A stretch of 64,000 nt of DNA, from NCBI RefSeq assembly GCF_000002235.5, contig NW_022145596.1:31284140-31348139 (forward strand). The letters run 5' to 3'. The DNA comes from Strongylocentrotus purpuratus (Eukaryota; Echinodermata; Echinoidea; Camarodonta; Strongylocentrotidae). Shown in pieces: positions 45,058-56,777 of the stretch. The translations under genes and the position numbers were made by a program. Each line of letters opens with the position of its first letter. The stretch's first letter is position 1. Below the pieces are notes generated by a model that saw only the letters and a program-made list of their open reading frames with translations, did not search any database and was not told where the DNA came from.

Positions 45058-48000
45058 TAGAAAGGAAGGGAGAGAGAGAGGGGGAGGGAGGGAGAGAGAG
45101 GGAGAGAGAGAGAAAGAAAGAGGAAGATAAAGGTAGAGAGAGATGGTTTTAAGACAAGAGGACGAGGGAATAGATGACAAAAACTGTTATGCAGTTTGTT
45201 GTAAATCATGAAGCTATGCTCAGTAATATGAACAAAAATCTTCTCATGAATAAAGAGCTTTTCGTGTACTCTTCCAATCATAAAAATATCTATCCAAATC
45301 TAACATACTGCCCTATTGACCTAGACATTAATTACGATCTACAATCTGTCATATTTATGTACATGTCACATTATCATGAAATGTCATGACAAAAAATATA
45401 ATGATAAAAGTTATAATATAAGTGGGTTCTTGTATAGCGCTCATATCTGTCAGACTTGACATGCCTAGCGGTCAACAATTATTTCATCCGGATTTCAGCA
45501 TGGCTTGTCTTAGAGCACTCTAGCATGTTAAGGAATGAATTTCTGCCAGGTACCCATTTACCTCACCAGGGTCGAGTGGGGCAAATGTAGATCACTGTCT
45601 CGCCAAAGGACGTTAGTGATGTAGCAGGGATTCGAACCCTGTACCTTCAGGTTCACAGTGCACAGACTTATTCACTAGACCAAAACACCTCTAAATGACG
45701 TGATTCATGTCATATCATTTCTTAAATTGACATTTCATGATAATGCTTTTATAATAAAATATGATGTAGAGGGTGATGAGAGAGGTGGCTAACTTCAAAT
45801 TTAAAATCTGTATGCTAAATTCAAATGCTTTATTTTACATTCAAATTCTCTTAAACTACAATATTCAAATTCTTTACACTTACGTCATAAATGGTTTCTG
45901 CAATGCAGTTTGTACTTCTTCCTGCAAAGTGAAAAAGCAGAATATGAATTCTCTATGGACAAGGACGGCTACATGAACAAGTAGCAACCATGCTACACAT
46001 GCTCTCTCTTACGTGGCTTATTGCACACTCAGGGGGGGGGGGGGGGTGTTTCACAAAGATCCTAAGTTGAACTTATCTTTAAGTTGGACTTAACAATTAT
46101 GGATAGCCATTAGCATCTATGAAATATTTCATATAAGTTATTTTAAAAGGCATACAAGGTTGATTCAAATCATTCATATTTTCAAATATCAAAGAGATTT
46201 CATGTTCTGGATGTGGAATTTATAAAAAGTCAAAAATACTTGAATTTTTGCTTTTGAATATATTTAATTTTAAGGCTACAAATGGCTATCCATAATGTTG
46301 AGGTCCAACTTAGAGTTTATTTCGATTTAGGATCTTTGTTAAACACCTCCCTGGACTTATACATTTCACCACATTCACCCTACCTACACATATTCATATG
46401 GATCGCTCATCTGTCGACAGACAGGTTGAGGATGAGTTTTGGTAAAGATAAACGATAATTTGCGAGCTTTCGCATTCTTCGTAGATCACATTTAGAAGAA
46501 TACCATGTCCCCTGATAGAATTGCAGTTAACATGCCCTCATATGCAAACTATGGGAATAAATAAATGATTAGTTTTTAACAGAGATCTTTGTGTAGTCCC
46601 ATATACCAATTTCTGCGGCAGTGCACGTAATTTGCAGCAAGATTGATAAAAATCTATGCAATTTTGATCTTTTCAAAAGTTCTCAGTATACATCAATTTC
46701 TATGTACCTGTACTACATAATCAAGCAATTCAAATCGCATCCATTCCTTTCAGAATGTGATCACATGACCAGTACTCCACTCAACGTTAAGTTGATAAGT
46801 TTCTGCTAAAGAAGATCTGCTAAACTACAACTTACCATGTTTCTGGTGCCTTCCATGGTTCGTTCACTGATGAACTGAACATCTTCTGAGCACTTGGTAT
46901 ACACAGCACTGGCAACAGATTTCACAAATTGTTCCATTACCTAGAAAAAACATTGTTACATTGTGGTTTTCAAATCATTTTCATTTCATAGAAGTAAAAG
47001 AATAGTATCCGTTCCATGTAGATAAATTTAATGGTATCCGGACACCTACTCCCTGAACAACATCTCCCCCCCCCTCCCCGGATAACCACCCCCAGTCAAA
47101 TACCCCCTAGGACAACTACCTTCCAGGACTATCCTAGGGGGGGGGGGGGGGTATTTGTCGGGGGGTATTTGTCGGGGGGTATTTGTCCTAGGGGTTGTTG
47201 TCTGGGGGGTAGTTGTCCGGGGGTAGCTGTCCTGGGGGGGGGGGAGGGGGGGGTAGTCGTCCTAGAAGGTGGTTGCCCTAGGAGGTAGTTGTCCTAGGGG
47301 TAAGTTGTCCTAGGGGGTAGTTGACTGGGGGTGGTTATCCGGGGGATGGATGTCCAGGGGATAGGTGTCCTAGAACCAAATTTAACTAATGAATCACTCT
47401 CGCTATCATCTCTCCCTTCAAAAGCATCATATCATTCTAAAAAAACTAACTTACATCAAATGTTCTGTGTTCCAACATCAGCCTTTAGAGAATAAAGGCA
47501 AAAGAAAAGGAGTTAATTTCATAGGTGTAGAAATCTTCACATTTCTTGCAATTGTTTACCATATGTATGAAGGTCCTAACAACTTAACAGCATTCAGAAG
47601 AACAAGATTATGATAATTAGTTTCATCTAGAGAGTGTAAAGCTCCAGCTATGAATGGAAAGGGCAATGTGGATTACTACAGAGTAACTGGGTCAAGTGCC
47701 ACCTATATCATTGTAGTAAAGCTCTGAAATAACATCATACAGTATAACATCATCAATAATTGTGATTAAATTGTTATTACAATGCCAAGTTCTTTGCTTT
47801 TATGCCAGAATCTGTGAGAAGCATACTGCAAAACCAGAATATTTCATGCATGATATGTTCAATAATTTTCATGACTGGTGTCTCATGCCACAAAAAAATT
47901 GAATCACAAAATATTGAAACCAAAAAAAGAATTAATGTGCACTACACAAAAAGTTTGTTGCCACGAAAATGACTGTCGTTTACAATTTATGAATGTTTCA

Positions 48001-51000
48001 CGTCACTTAAAAACTTGGGATTGACAGTAATGGCAAGACTAAAAAAGAATACAGGGCAGTGTTTCACGAAACCATCATAAGCATATGTTCGCCGACAACA
48101 CATTGTAATGCGTGTATCAAACTTTAAGAGTGTTTCAATGGGATGTCTGTAAACTTCTACTTATGAAGGTTTTGTGAAACAATGCCTAGATGACCTGAAC
48201 CAAAAAATAAAAATAAAGAAAATGACAAAGAATGGGGAAGATTACCTCAGTTACATCCTGTAATGATTTAGTGAAAGCAATCTCTCCCTCGACCATGTAG
48301 AACTCTGCTAAGTGACGTCTTGTCCTTGAGTTCTCTGCCCTGAAGGTGGGGCCAAACGTGTAGGCCTTAGTATGGGAACTAGGGGCAAGTGTAAAGAAAA
48401 ACAGGGATAATATTATGAATTATTTGATATATAAAGGATAAATGTTAGTAGAGGTGAAGTATATGATGCTGAACTGCATCATGCTCAACGAATTCGTTCC
48501 ATCTATAATGTGACTACTTGAAATAGAATGTGTTCTTCTCGACGATAATTCTCAACGTCCAATGGGGAATCAAGGAAGAAGGGTGGGGAGTGCCCATTTT
48601 TGTTCAGTTAGTCCTAGTTGCTTTTATTGCAGTTTCAAAAGAAGTTGAACGTTGCTTGGAGTTTGAATGCATTATAGTCTGCTGTACTCTAGGGCCCCGT
48701 CTTGTAAAGAGTTGCGAATGATGTAAATTAATCGCAAGTTTACAGCCTCCTTTCTCTTACATAGTTGCGATTGATGTTAATCACACATAAGTTGCAATTA
48801 ATCGCAACTCTTTACAAGACAGGAGTTCCAGTCCTCAATGGAGCAAGGAATAAAGGAATATCTCAAACAGTAAGTGCAGATAAAGTGTAATATTTTATTG
48901 TACTATGATGAAACGCGGTAAACAGTGTAACATTTTGAAATGAATGTACTATTTGTCTGAAATTTTGTTAATGTGCATATCATGATCAAACAAACAAACA
49001 ACTGTTAAATAAAAAAAGTAATTTAATGATAGAAACCATGTATACGCAAAATCTTTTTTGGGAATAATGTGTAGCAAACCTTGTTTCGTAATCATTTTTT
49101 GGTTTGTTATAGTATGATCATATTAATTAAACCATTCCATAAAATTGCAGGCCTATGAGACATCCATCAAATGATATGGGATCATTTTCTTGTTGTGGTA
49201 ACTGGTTAAGGCTTGTTCAGATATTACACAGCAAAACTGCAGCGGTTTATTCATGATGACGTAAAGTGTAACATGCGTCACATTTCTGAGTCTAACAACA
49301 CAGAGCTCAGTGAATACATGCAGGTTCCTTCTCGCGTGCAATTACAATTCATTTACTCGTAAAAAAACCTGGTTCACCAGGCCATATCTGAGCAAGCCTT
49401 AAGCTAGATAGGTGACTTGACCCATACCATGCTATCGTTTCCAGCTGGAGTTGTCCAGACACTAAGAGGTAGACAGGAGTTCCAAAGAAATGATCATCAT
49501 CGTCTTTCTCATCATCTGAAGGCTTGAAATGACAAGTGAAGTAGTTAGTACTTGCTCTGCGATAACTTCTTGTTAGAATCAATTCCATAACAGAATAATA
49601 CGCTCAGAAGGAATGGTATCAATACTGACAATGGTAACCTGCATTAATAAAACCATATCAATACCATTGTTATTATTGTTACAGTACCAAAGTCTAACTC
49701 AGATTTAATACAAGGCAAGATACAAGGATCACAGTAATGATATTTCAAGCCTAAAATTTTGTATACCTTACAATTTTTCTTCAAATAACTGATTTTAAAA
49801 GTTTCAATATTAAAAAAAAAAAACAAGTTGATTTCATATGTACTTTGTACCGTCGAAGAGATGAAAAAAAATGCATAGTTTTTCCTTTTAGAGGAAGCTC
49901 ATTGAATGTATTTTTTGATTTTGGGACCATAATAGCTCTATTATGATTGTACAACTTAATAATTATGTTTTTGTACAATTAAGTTTGGCTATGTCTTTTA
50001 TCGTCATGAAGGTAGAAAAAAATCACAAGGACCTTTTTGATTAATCCCTCCCCCCACCAAAATAATAATAATATGAGTTATCTAAAGACTCCAAAGACTT
50101 ACTTGAACTCTGAAAAGGTTTCCTCCTCCTTCACAGTCACTGGAGGTCAACACCGGTGTATGGACATTGACGTATCCCTCATCTTGAAAGAAGTTGTGAA
50201 CAGCAAGGGTTGCGGAGCTTCGTACCCTCATGAGGGCACCATTGATGGGTGTGCGGGATCTCAGATGGGGATATTGTCTTGTGTACTTCAGGGGATGCCT
50301 CACCTTGGCTTTGAAGGGGTAAGCCTGCACGGAGAGGAGAGAGGGAGGAATTCATTGTTTCATTTGTTAGAATGGGTTCATCGTACATTTGCTGGAAGAC
50401 ATAGCTAATTTGTTGCCTTACAGTCCTCTCACATGATTAAGATAATCTACTTCTATTTTGCATGATGTTCCTAAAATTAAAATTTCATGGAGGGTGGGGG
50501 GGGGGGGCGAGGTCAGTAATTTGCAAATGCTGGACCTTTCATTAAGGAAGCGTTTACCACAAGATTTTAAGAATAATTATCAAATGCAGATGTTCTTAAA
50601 TTTCCTATTCATTACACCTTGATGATATTAGTTATGTGGAGTTTGGTTCAATAATCATTACAAATACTTATTGTCAATCACATTTACAAGTACTGTACCA
50701 TCTTTCTACACTAAAGAAATACAATGAAACACAAGAAAAAGAAGAATTCTCACCTCTGCTTCACATGCCCCTGTAACATGAATGGAAGATGCAAGCAGTT
50801 CGATTGGTTGACCTTTAGATTGACTCTTCACAATCTGACCTTTGACCTCTATAGCACCACCAAATGTAAATTCACTGTATGTAATTAAACATGAAGGAAA
50901 AAAGGCTTGAATACTGTGAAAACAATGCAATCTAATATTTTTTTAAAGTGAAACAATTGTATTGGACATTACTTTTTTATTACAATCATGATTATCATCA

Positions 51001-54000
51001 ATTAGTAATCACAAGCTTTTGTTTGTGTAAACAGTAGCAGCCCAAGACTTCACTTATAATTAAAAAAATTACCCTATTTTATAACACATTTTTCTAATAA
51101 AACAAATGTCAACAACATCTCTATGAACGTTTATAAATAATGACCGACTTAATGCCTTTTTTGTTTGTTTTGTTTTTACTGATTTACTCACATATACTCC
51201 AGCTACTATTTTAGGTGGAGTGTTACCAGAACTAAGTCATACACATATACAAGGTCCCATCAATACTCCTGGGTTGCCAGAGACAACTTTAAATAAAATA
51301 CCCAGCTAAGGATACATGAAGCTGGCAAGCATTAACACTTATGACCTGTCCATATCTACATTGAAGTTGATAAACCATTATACACTGATTTAAAGACTTG
51401 AATATGAAAGTATCAACCGCTATTACTGGGGGCCATCAAGTATGCTAAATAACAATTAAAATATTCCTGCTTTAGTTCAGGGATGGCCATGGACCTGTCT
51501 GATTAGATAAGACATTGTATCATCCAGTATCATTGCTTGTAAGGCTATTGGATGCCCCCAGTCCAGCCATGGTGGACAAAGCACTACAGTGCTCCCAGAA
51601 TCCATAGCAACTGAATCAGTCTCTGCTTTTATCTGTCTTAATATCACTTGCCTGTTATTATGGACAGTTTGGGGTTTGACTACAACTTGTAGATCCTGAG
51701 CACATGAACCATCATTAACATCCAGAAATGTAACTCCTTTGTGTTGTCTCAAACCTCTGATCCATGCCTGCAATAAAATACAGTAGACAGAATACTCTTA
51801 AATGACCCAAAAAGAAGATCCTTAGTTGGCAACTCAGTGTTGGCAAATTCATAAGGACTTTTGTGTATTATTACCCAGAGGACTGTACTTGCACTGGAAG
51901 AAGAAGAAGAAGAAGAGCTGAGCATTACCATCCTCAATTAGAATGGCAAGGACTAACACACTATTTTTGCTGTGCCATTTTTATTTACCATGTTCACAAC
52001 TGAATAAAAATCCATTATTGATTTCTAAAATTTCATCAAACGCTTTAGCATTATAGCAAAGACACTGCAGACGACTGCTACCCCCAAAGTCAGGACAGCC
52101 AGTCTGAGCGGTCTCATCTTGCTACAGTGTGGCACATTGTATGCAAGTTATTGTCTTTTACTTTTTGGTCTTATATTATAAAAACGAAGTAGTAAGTGTA
52201 ATTGTATTAATTAAAGAAAGAACAATTGGGACAAATATATGGCCTAGATTTGAGATAGTATCATATCACTATCGAAATATCGGTCATTATTTGCACCGCC
52301 ATTATTTTTAATTGAAAACTCCTCTACTATTTAGTACAATTCACAGAGTCTAGATTGAGACCTAGTATCAGTATCAGTTATTTGAATTATTTCTATCTCA
52401 TTTTGGGTAAATTATTTACCCAATGTTGGTTAAATAATAATGATAACGATAAGTAAAATAATAACATTAATAGTATTTCAAAAATAAATAATAATAATTC
52501 ATATTAATAATGATAACAACTTTCTAAAGAATCTAAACTACACTGTAAGTTAAAGTTACTCCAATGTCATGATAATGTCAATAATGATGAGAATACTAAT
52601 GATAATGAGAAGATGATATTGATAAGCAATATTGTGTACTAATAACTACCGGAGGGAAGAGGGCACTTTTACCAAGGCCCTGAAATATCTTGGCTGGGAA
52701 TCCCTTTCCTTCAGACACGAAGGAGGAATCAAAGACTTTCCATGTTATATAAGATAAAGAATAATCGCGGAAGAGGTTTACGGTACACCATGTGTAAAGT
52801 CCTAGAAGGACTAAGGAAAGTGGATAGAAATAGAAGTGAAATGGAAAGGCGAGAAAGTGGAGGTTGGAAGGAAGAGTATCTTTCGGAAGTGAGTATAGTC
52901 CTGAAAAGGACTGTAAACCAGAAAGTTGTAGACAGGATGAGAGGTTTGAGTAGAAGACTGGATTGAGTTGGAGAGTTGAGTAGATGAGAGAAGCTGGCTT
53001 GAGTCGGCGAGTAGAGTTGCAGAGCAGGAGCAGGAGAGTAGACTCGACGTTTCGGACAGGTTGACTGTCCGTCTTCAGGAGTGAAGACAGTCAACCTGTC
53101 CGAAAAAAAAACCTTCAAACATCATCTAAGATAAAGAATGGCTTAGTTAATATCCATTTGGATGAATTTATTCAACGTAACCCAAGAGCTACTAAAGGGA
53201 ATGACCAGAAGTTTCTCCAGTCAGGCATAGGGGCCAGGGTATTCCAGGACTCATTCTTTGTTAATACTGTTACTTGTTAGGGACTGGAATTAGAAACAAC
53301 CTTCCTTCTTCAATTGTTAATAGCCCATCCCTGTAAACATTTAAAGTTAAACTTAAACAAAATAGATAAGTCTTTCCAGTTTCCACACGCAATGCGCTTC
53401 TATCATCGCAAAGTTAGCGTGGATGTGTCTGAAGAGGACATTTCGCTGTCCAAAACATATGGATACAGATAATAGTCTAATAATATAATCATTATAGGCC
53501 TACCACTTAGGCCAAGAAGTAGAAAATGCGGCGCTTGTTCAGAGGCCTATGATCTATCCAAAATTTTACCCGTAACTCTGGCGTGGCCATACCCTACTAA
53601 AACATACCCAACATGAAGTAAATATTTATTAAATGTCCAAATAAAGATCATGAGTTAAAAGTTGTTATGTTTATTACCTGTTTCGTGTCAATTTCCTTGT
53701 TATTTTTTGGAGTATTTTTCGGAAAAACATTGATATTAATTTACACTTTTTCACAGATTTCACGTCAAACCGCTGCACAATACAAGTTTAAATTCCACTA
53801 GGAATCTTTTGGAGGAACAACAACCAAGTACCAAGTGCATACCGATGGTGGGTTGCGGGCAGGCGCGTGCCTGTGTGAAGTTATCTACCGTAATGAGGAT
53901 CTGAGACATTACGGTAGATAACTTCACACGTGTATCTCAAGAATTAACATTGTTAAACGATCCCTTCATCGCATCCACCCCCCCTCCCCTCCCTCCCTCG

Positions 54001-54415
54001 CCTCGGTCCCACCCTTGCTTTAAACTCCCTTGCACTGCTTGCGTTTGGTGGCTCTTGATCTTGGCTTGGCCAAGTTGGCTGCCCCCAGGCCAGGGCCAGC
54101 CCCTCCTTCTCCTTCTAAATAGTACAACGGAAAGGGATGACCGACTGCCCCAGCGCATTACCGAGAAACTGTGCTGGCTTTGTGCTGGAACGTAAGCCCT
54201 GGCATGACGGCCGTCGCGACGATAAACTTTGATGCATGTTCACTTACCTTTGCTTCAAAATCTTTTCCGACGTTTTCCACAACACCGATCAAATCTTTGA
54301 CACTCTTAGCAATAAACGAGTCACAAAATGCTCTGCTGAATGGTGGTCTGCCATGCAAAAGATGTAATATCTTCAAAAAATGTCCACGGTGGTTGCAAAC
54401 CATGGGCGCTGCCAT
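41910..54415 (-). CDS. NARS2: Mitochondrial asparaginyl-tRNA synthetase
   Basis: Charges mitochondrial tRNA-Asn with asparagine. Twelve exons join without a break into 488 residues (human NARS2 477). Residues 1-30 are basic and hydrophobic, fitting a mitochondrial presequence. The OB-fold anticodon domain follows ([20 protein letters not shown]). The class II catalytic core has motif 2 at about 247-258 ([12 protein letters not shown]) and motif 3 at about 455-462 (GFGLGFER). The C-terminus [11 protein letters not shown] matches the human end. The start at 54415 was chosen because it has a strong Kozak context (AAGATGG) and gives a mitochondrial leader; an upstream in-frame ATG at 54505 would add 30 residues. 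Introns hold only repeats. The gene lies between the two inverted copies of the IDS first exon. Confidence 0.93.
42470..42675 (+). mobile_element. tRNA-derived SINE, 5'-truncated
   Basis: Shares the CATTGATCTACATTTGCCAC body and the GCGCCATATAAGCAAATATA end with the copy at 3945; the tRNA-like head is missing. Confidence 0.7.
42808..42932 (-). CDS. NARS2: NARS2 exon 11
   Basis: 125 nt, phase 0 to 2. [20 protein letters not shown] is the conserved substrate-site block. Confidence 0.95.
43796..44225. repeat. MITE copy whose left end has become a long hairpin
   Basis: 43796-43893 and 43908-43997 are near-perfect inverted copies of about 90 bp around a short loop. The remainder (to 44225) matches the MITE at 46040-46355 and ends in the same TAGGATGTTTGTGAAAC terminus. 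Confidence 0.8.
44246..44377 (-). CDS. NARS2: NARS2 exon 10
   Basis: 132 nt, phase 0 to 0. [20 protein letters not shown] and the KPFYARQ block follow the human protein closely. Confidence 0.95.
44872..44938 (-). CDS. NARS2: NARS2 exon 9
   Basis: 67 nt, phase 2 to 0. [20 protein letters not shown] matches human [20 protein letters not shown]. The GA microsatellite starts about 10 bases from its acceptor. Confidence 0.9.
44950..45130. repeat. (GA)n microsatellite
   Basis: About 180 bp of purine repeat in the NARS2 intron before exon 9. Confidence 0.9.
45420..45705 (-). mobile_element. tRNA-derived SINE (minus copy)
   Basis: It carries the complementary B box GGGATTCGAACCC near 45627-45639 and the complement of the shared body. 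The tail lies at the low-coordinate end (TATAGCGCTC). Confidence 0.75.
45884..45921 (-). CDS. NARS2: NARS2 exon 8 (38-bp exon)
   Basis: 38 nt, phase 0 to 2, encoding [12 protein letters not shown]. Placed by AG and GTAAGT sites and by frame between exons 7 and 9. Confidence 0.8.
46040..46355. mobile_element. MITE with inverted ends
   Basis: Ends GTTTCACAAAGATCCTAAGT and TTAGGATCTTTGTTAAAC are inverted. A related copy lies at 43796-44225. No coding capacity; superfamily not determined. Confidence 0.75.
46836..46940 (-). CDS. NARS2: NARS2 exon 7
   Basis: 105 nt, phase 0 to 0. [13 protein letters not shown] and KCSEDVQF align to human VIEELFKATTMMV and KCPEDVEL. Confidence 0.9.
47040..47375. 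repeat. G-rich minisatellite, about 17-20 bp unit
   Basis: Units such as GTAGTTGTCCTAGGGG repeat about 14 times. The first 90 bases are the opposite orientation, giving an inverted start, and long G runs are embedded. Confidence 0.85.
48058..48186. mobile_element. Small MITE with inverted ends
   Basis: GTGTTTCACGAAACCATCAT at one end and ATGAAGGTTTTGTGAAAC at the other. Confidence 0.65.
48246..48378 (-). CDS. NARS2: NARS2 exon 6 (motif 2)
   Basis: 133 nt, phase 2 to 0. [20 protein letters not shown] is the class II motif 2 with its ATP-binding Arg-Glu. Confidence 0.95.
48697..48826. mobile_element. Palindromic MITE
   Basis: GTCTTGTAAAGAGTTGCGA at the left and its inverted form TCGCAACTCTTTACAAGAC at the right, about 130 bp in all, in a NARS2 intron. 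Confidence 0.8.
49428..49522 (-). CDS. NARS2: NARS2 exon 5
   Basis: 95 nt, phase 0 to 2. [12 protein letters not shown] matches human FLTVSGQLHLEV. The acceptor TTTCAAG is used because the next AG downstream breaks the frame. Confidence 0.85.
50103..50324 (-). CDS. NARS2: NARS2 exon 4
   Basis: 222 nt, phase 0 to 0. It contains [17 protein letters not shown] and [17 protein letters not shown], the motif 1 region of the class II core. Confidence 0.95.
50754..50874 (-). CDS. NARS2: NARS2 exon 3
   Basis: 121 nt, phase 2 to 0. [19 protein letters not shown] matches human FGSSVEVQGQLIKSPSKRQ. Confidence 0.9.
51652..51767 (-). CDS. NARS2: NARS2 exon 2 (GC donor)
   Basis: 116 nt, phase 0 to 2. OB-fold strand FLDVNDGSC. 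The only donor that keeps frame with exon 3 is AACAG plus GCAAGT, a GC-AG intron; the nearby GT would lead into a stop. Confidence 0.85.
52640..53390 (+). mobile_element. LINE 3' fragment with nested insertion
   Basis: Plus-strand pieces [11 protein letters not shown] (about 52675), then [30 protein letters not shown] and FKVKLKQNR-like sequence are the C-terminal end of a non-LTR reverse transcriptase ORF. The two parts are split by the insertion at 52762-53126. Broken, with no 5' part. Confidence 0.7.
52762..53126 (+). mobile_element. Element inserted in the LINE fragment (13-bp target duplication)
   Basis: Flanked by TAAGATAAAGAAT at 52749-52761 and again at 53127-53139. Near its end is ACGTTTCGGACAGGTTGACT with an inverted partner about 20 bases later. 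That kind of end is seen in Penelope-like retroelements; this assignment is tentative. Confidence 0.6.
53873..53929. repeat. Perfect 23-bp hairpin
   Basis: Arms 53873-53895 and 53907-53929 (GTGTGAAGTTATCTACCGTA and so on) are exact inverted copies around 11 bases. It lies about 300 bases from the NARS2 exon 1 donor, inside intron 1. Confidence 0.85.
54248..54415 (-). CDS. NARS2: NARS2 exon 1
   Basis: 168 nt, ends in phase 0 at AAAG plus GTAAGT. It encodes the leader [20 protein letters not shown] and the start of the OB domain (KDFEAK). Confidence 0.85.
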
Positions 54416-54784
54416 CTTGGATTTTATCCTAAGGTATCTTTGAGAAAGGGAGCAAAAGGGATTTTCAGGCGACCTCTGCCTCTGTAAAGGTGTAATTGTG
54501 ATCATGTTTGGAGTTCATCTAATCCTTTGAATTCCTCACCTCATTGCTGTTTTATATAACACCTCACGAAATACAATCATAATCAAGTTAGAAACGCATC
54601 TGTATTTTAAATTGTGAACTATGGTTGTGCTAAATATATTACTCATTGCGGATGTAGTATCGAAAATAATATCGCTAGTGATATTCGTCTGTCTCGCAAT
54701 GTGGTCAATAAGGAATCTAAAAGATCACGACGTTTCGTGCGCTATCTGCAACACTTCGTCAGGTGATAAAAACTAATGTAAGCA

Positions 54785-56432
54785 AGGGTCTTTTAAGCCC
54801 TCTTCTCTATGTCATTAAAGGTTCAAAGACTCAAACTGCCACTGGATATTCAATGTGAATTGTTTGACCAACTTGTATTACCAATACTCATTTATGGATG
54901 CGAAGTGTGGGGATATGAAGATCTGAGTCAAATTGAAATATTCCATAGAAAATTTCTCAGGTCAGCGTTATGTGTAAATAAATTTACACCAGATTGTATG
55001 ATATATGGAGAAACTGGGAGGGCATGGCTAGCTAACAGTATCAAACATCGAATGGTTAGTTTCTGGTTAAGAATAGTAAAAGGTTCTCCCTCTAAATATT
55101 CAGTCAAATTTTATTTTTTGCAAAGGTTAATTAGTCAGAATGTAGATATGTCTACTTCTTTCAAGTGGTTATCTTGTATTGAAAAAATATTGAACCATGC
55201 TGGTCTTGGTATTGTTTGGCTAAAGCAAGGGGAAGGATTTAGCAATAGTTGGATACTGAGCACTCTGAAGTTGAGATTAAACGATATTTCAAAACAAGAT
55301 GTGATGGCAACAATTTGGACAAACAGTGTGTGCCTAAATTATAGGATCTTTAAAGAGGATTGTCTCTTTGAAAGGTATTTAGTTTTGCTGAGTAAAAAAG
55401 ATAGAATAACACTGAGCCGTTTTAGATGTAGGTCACACCGTTTACCAATTAATAATAACAGATTCAAAGAAGCTGTTAATGAAATTAGTATTGAATGCCC
55501 ATGTTGTGATATGCATGAGTCTGGTGATGAATTCCATTATGTTTTTGTATGCCCTTTTTTCAGAAAGGAAAGAGAGTTATATTTAGGTCACAAAGTAATA
55601 GTTAAACGCCCTTGCACATCACACATGTTGAATTTATTTTCATGTTCCGGTATAGGACAGCTGAAGAAATTAATACTCTTCTTAAGGATAATAATGTCAT
55701 ATTTTGCTCGTCTATATACATGTAAATCTGAACAATCCAATCATAATGTCGCCCATAAAAAGAAATGTTACAACCCGAAGTGGTAGGTTAATTAAGCAAC
55801 CAACAATTCTTGATCTGTAGTACAGTCTTTCTTTAGGTCAAGTATAGTTTTGATGGTTTGTTTGTTCTTTTGTTCATTTTTTTTTTTTTTTTTTTTTGTT
55901 AGTATACTTTTTGTTTTGTTTGTCTTATTACATTATATTCCATTATGTTTTTGTTTGTCCAATGGACGATTATGGCGTATTTTGTTAGTCTGCATATATC
56001 TTAACAATCCAATCACAACTCACTTACATGTACAAAAATGAAACTTATAATTTCTTTTTTTAGTTAAGACAATAATGTATTTAAACAAAAACAAAATTTG
56101 TAAAATTATTTTTTGTTTTTATCTTTCTTTTTCTTTGTGTTTGTATTTAGATTGTTCATGTGGTATTTTCCACTTTTCATGTATGCTTGCCATATTGTAT
56201 AATATTGTATTTATGTTTAGCATAGGCTAGGTTTAGATCATTCCTATTTATCGTTATACTTTTATATTGTTGTTTTGTTGTATTCTGTATTCTTTGTATT
56301 ATTAAGCTATGTTTGTATTCTTTATTATGTATCATTATCATGACATGTACATGTGTTGTACTCTCATACCCCAGAAGGGGGTCGAATGAGTCAATAAATT
56401 CTATTCTATTCTATTCTATTCTATTCTATTCT
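54785..56432 (+). mobile_element. 5'-truncated LINE with intact C-terminal ORF
   Basis: An open frame of 325 codons (54809-55786) has the post-reverse-transcriptase region (LVLPILIYGCEVWGYE), a conserved IYGETGR block and a C-terminal zinc motif CPCCDMHESGDEFHYVFVCP. A 650-bp AT-rich 3' UTR follows, ending in (TTCTA)n at about 56396-56432, a normal LINE tail. The 5' part including the reverse transcriptase core is absent. The ATG at 54809 is internal, not a true start. Clade not settled. Confidence 0.85.
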
Positions 56433-56777
56433 TTAACTATGGTTATGTTTCACATGCACTGTACTGATTGTAATAGTGATTTTTTTTTGCATAGCGTGAC
56501 ATTTAGGCTTCGATCGTGGAAGACTAGATCAGGCTAGATATAAATTATTACCCTGGCAATTAAATGTCAAAAATTACGTAAATAAAAAAGTCAAAATCCT
56601 GCTAATTTTAACATTCAATCAAATTTCAGAAATGACACTTGTGGCGTATTAGTCCGTGGGCCAGAGGGGGCTACCGTGCACCCCCCCCCTATGATCCTAC
56701 TTTTTGGGTGTCATTTTGTTCATAGGGATCCATAATATCAGAAAAAAGACGTTCCCAAGAAAAAAACTCATTTGGAC

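Noticed and set aside
53950-54195. Plus-strand open frames opposite NARS2 exon 1
   Set aside because: Antisense to or beside a confirmed exon, Pro-rich, no homology recognised.
54505-54505. Upstream in-frame ATG for NARS2
   Set aside because: It would add 30 residues (MITITPLQRQ and so on) before a Kozak-strong ATG that gives a good mitochondrial leader; kept only as an alternative.
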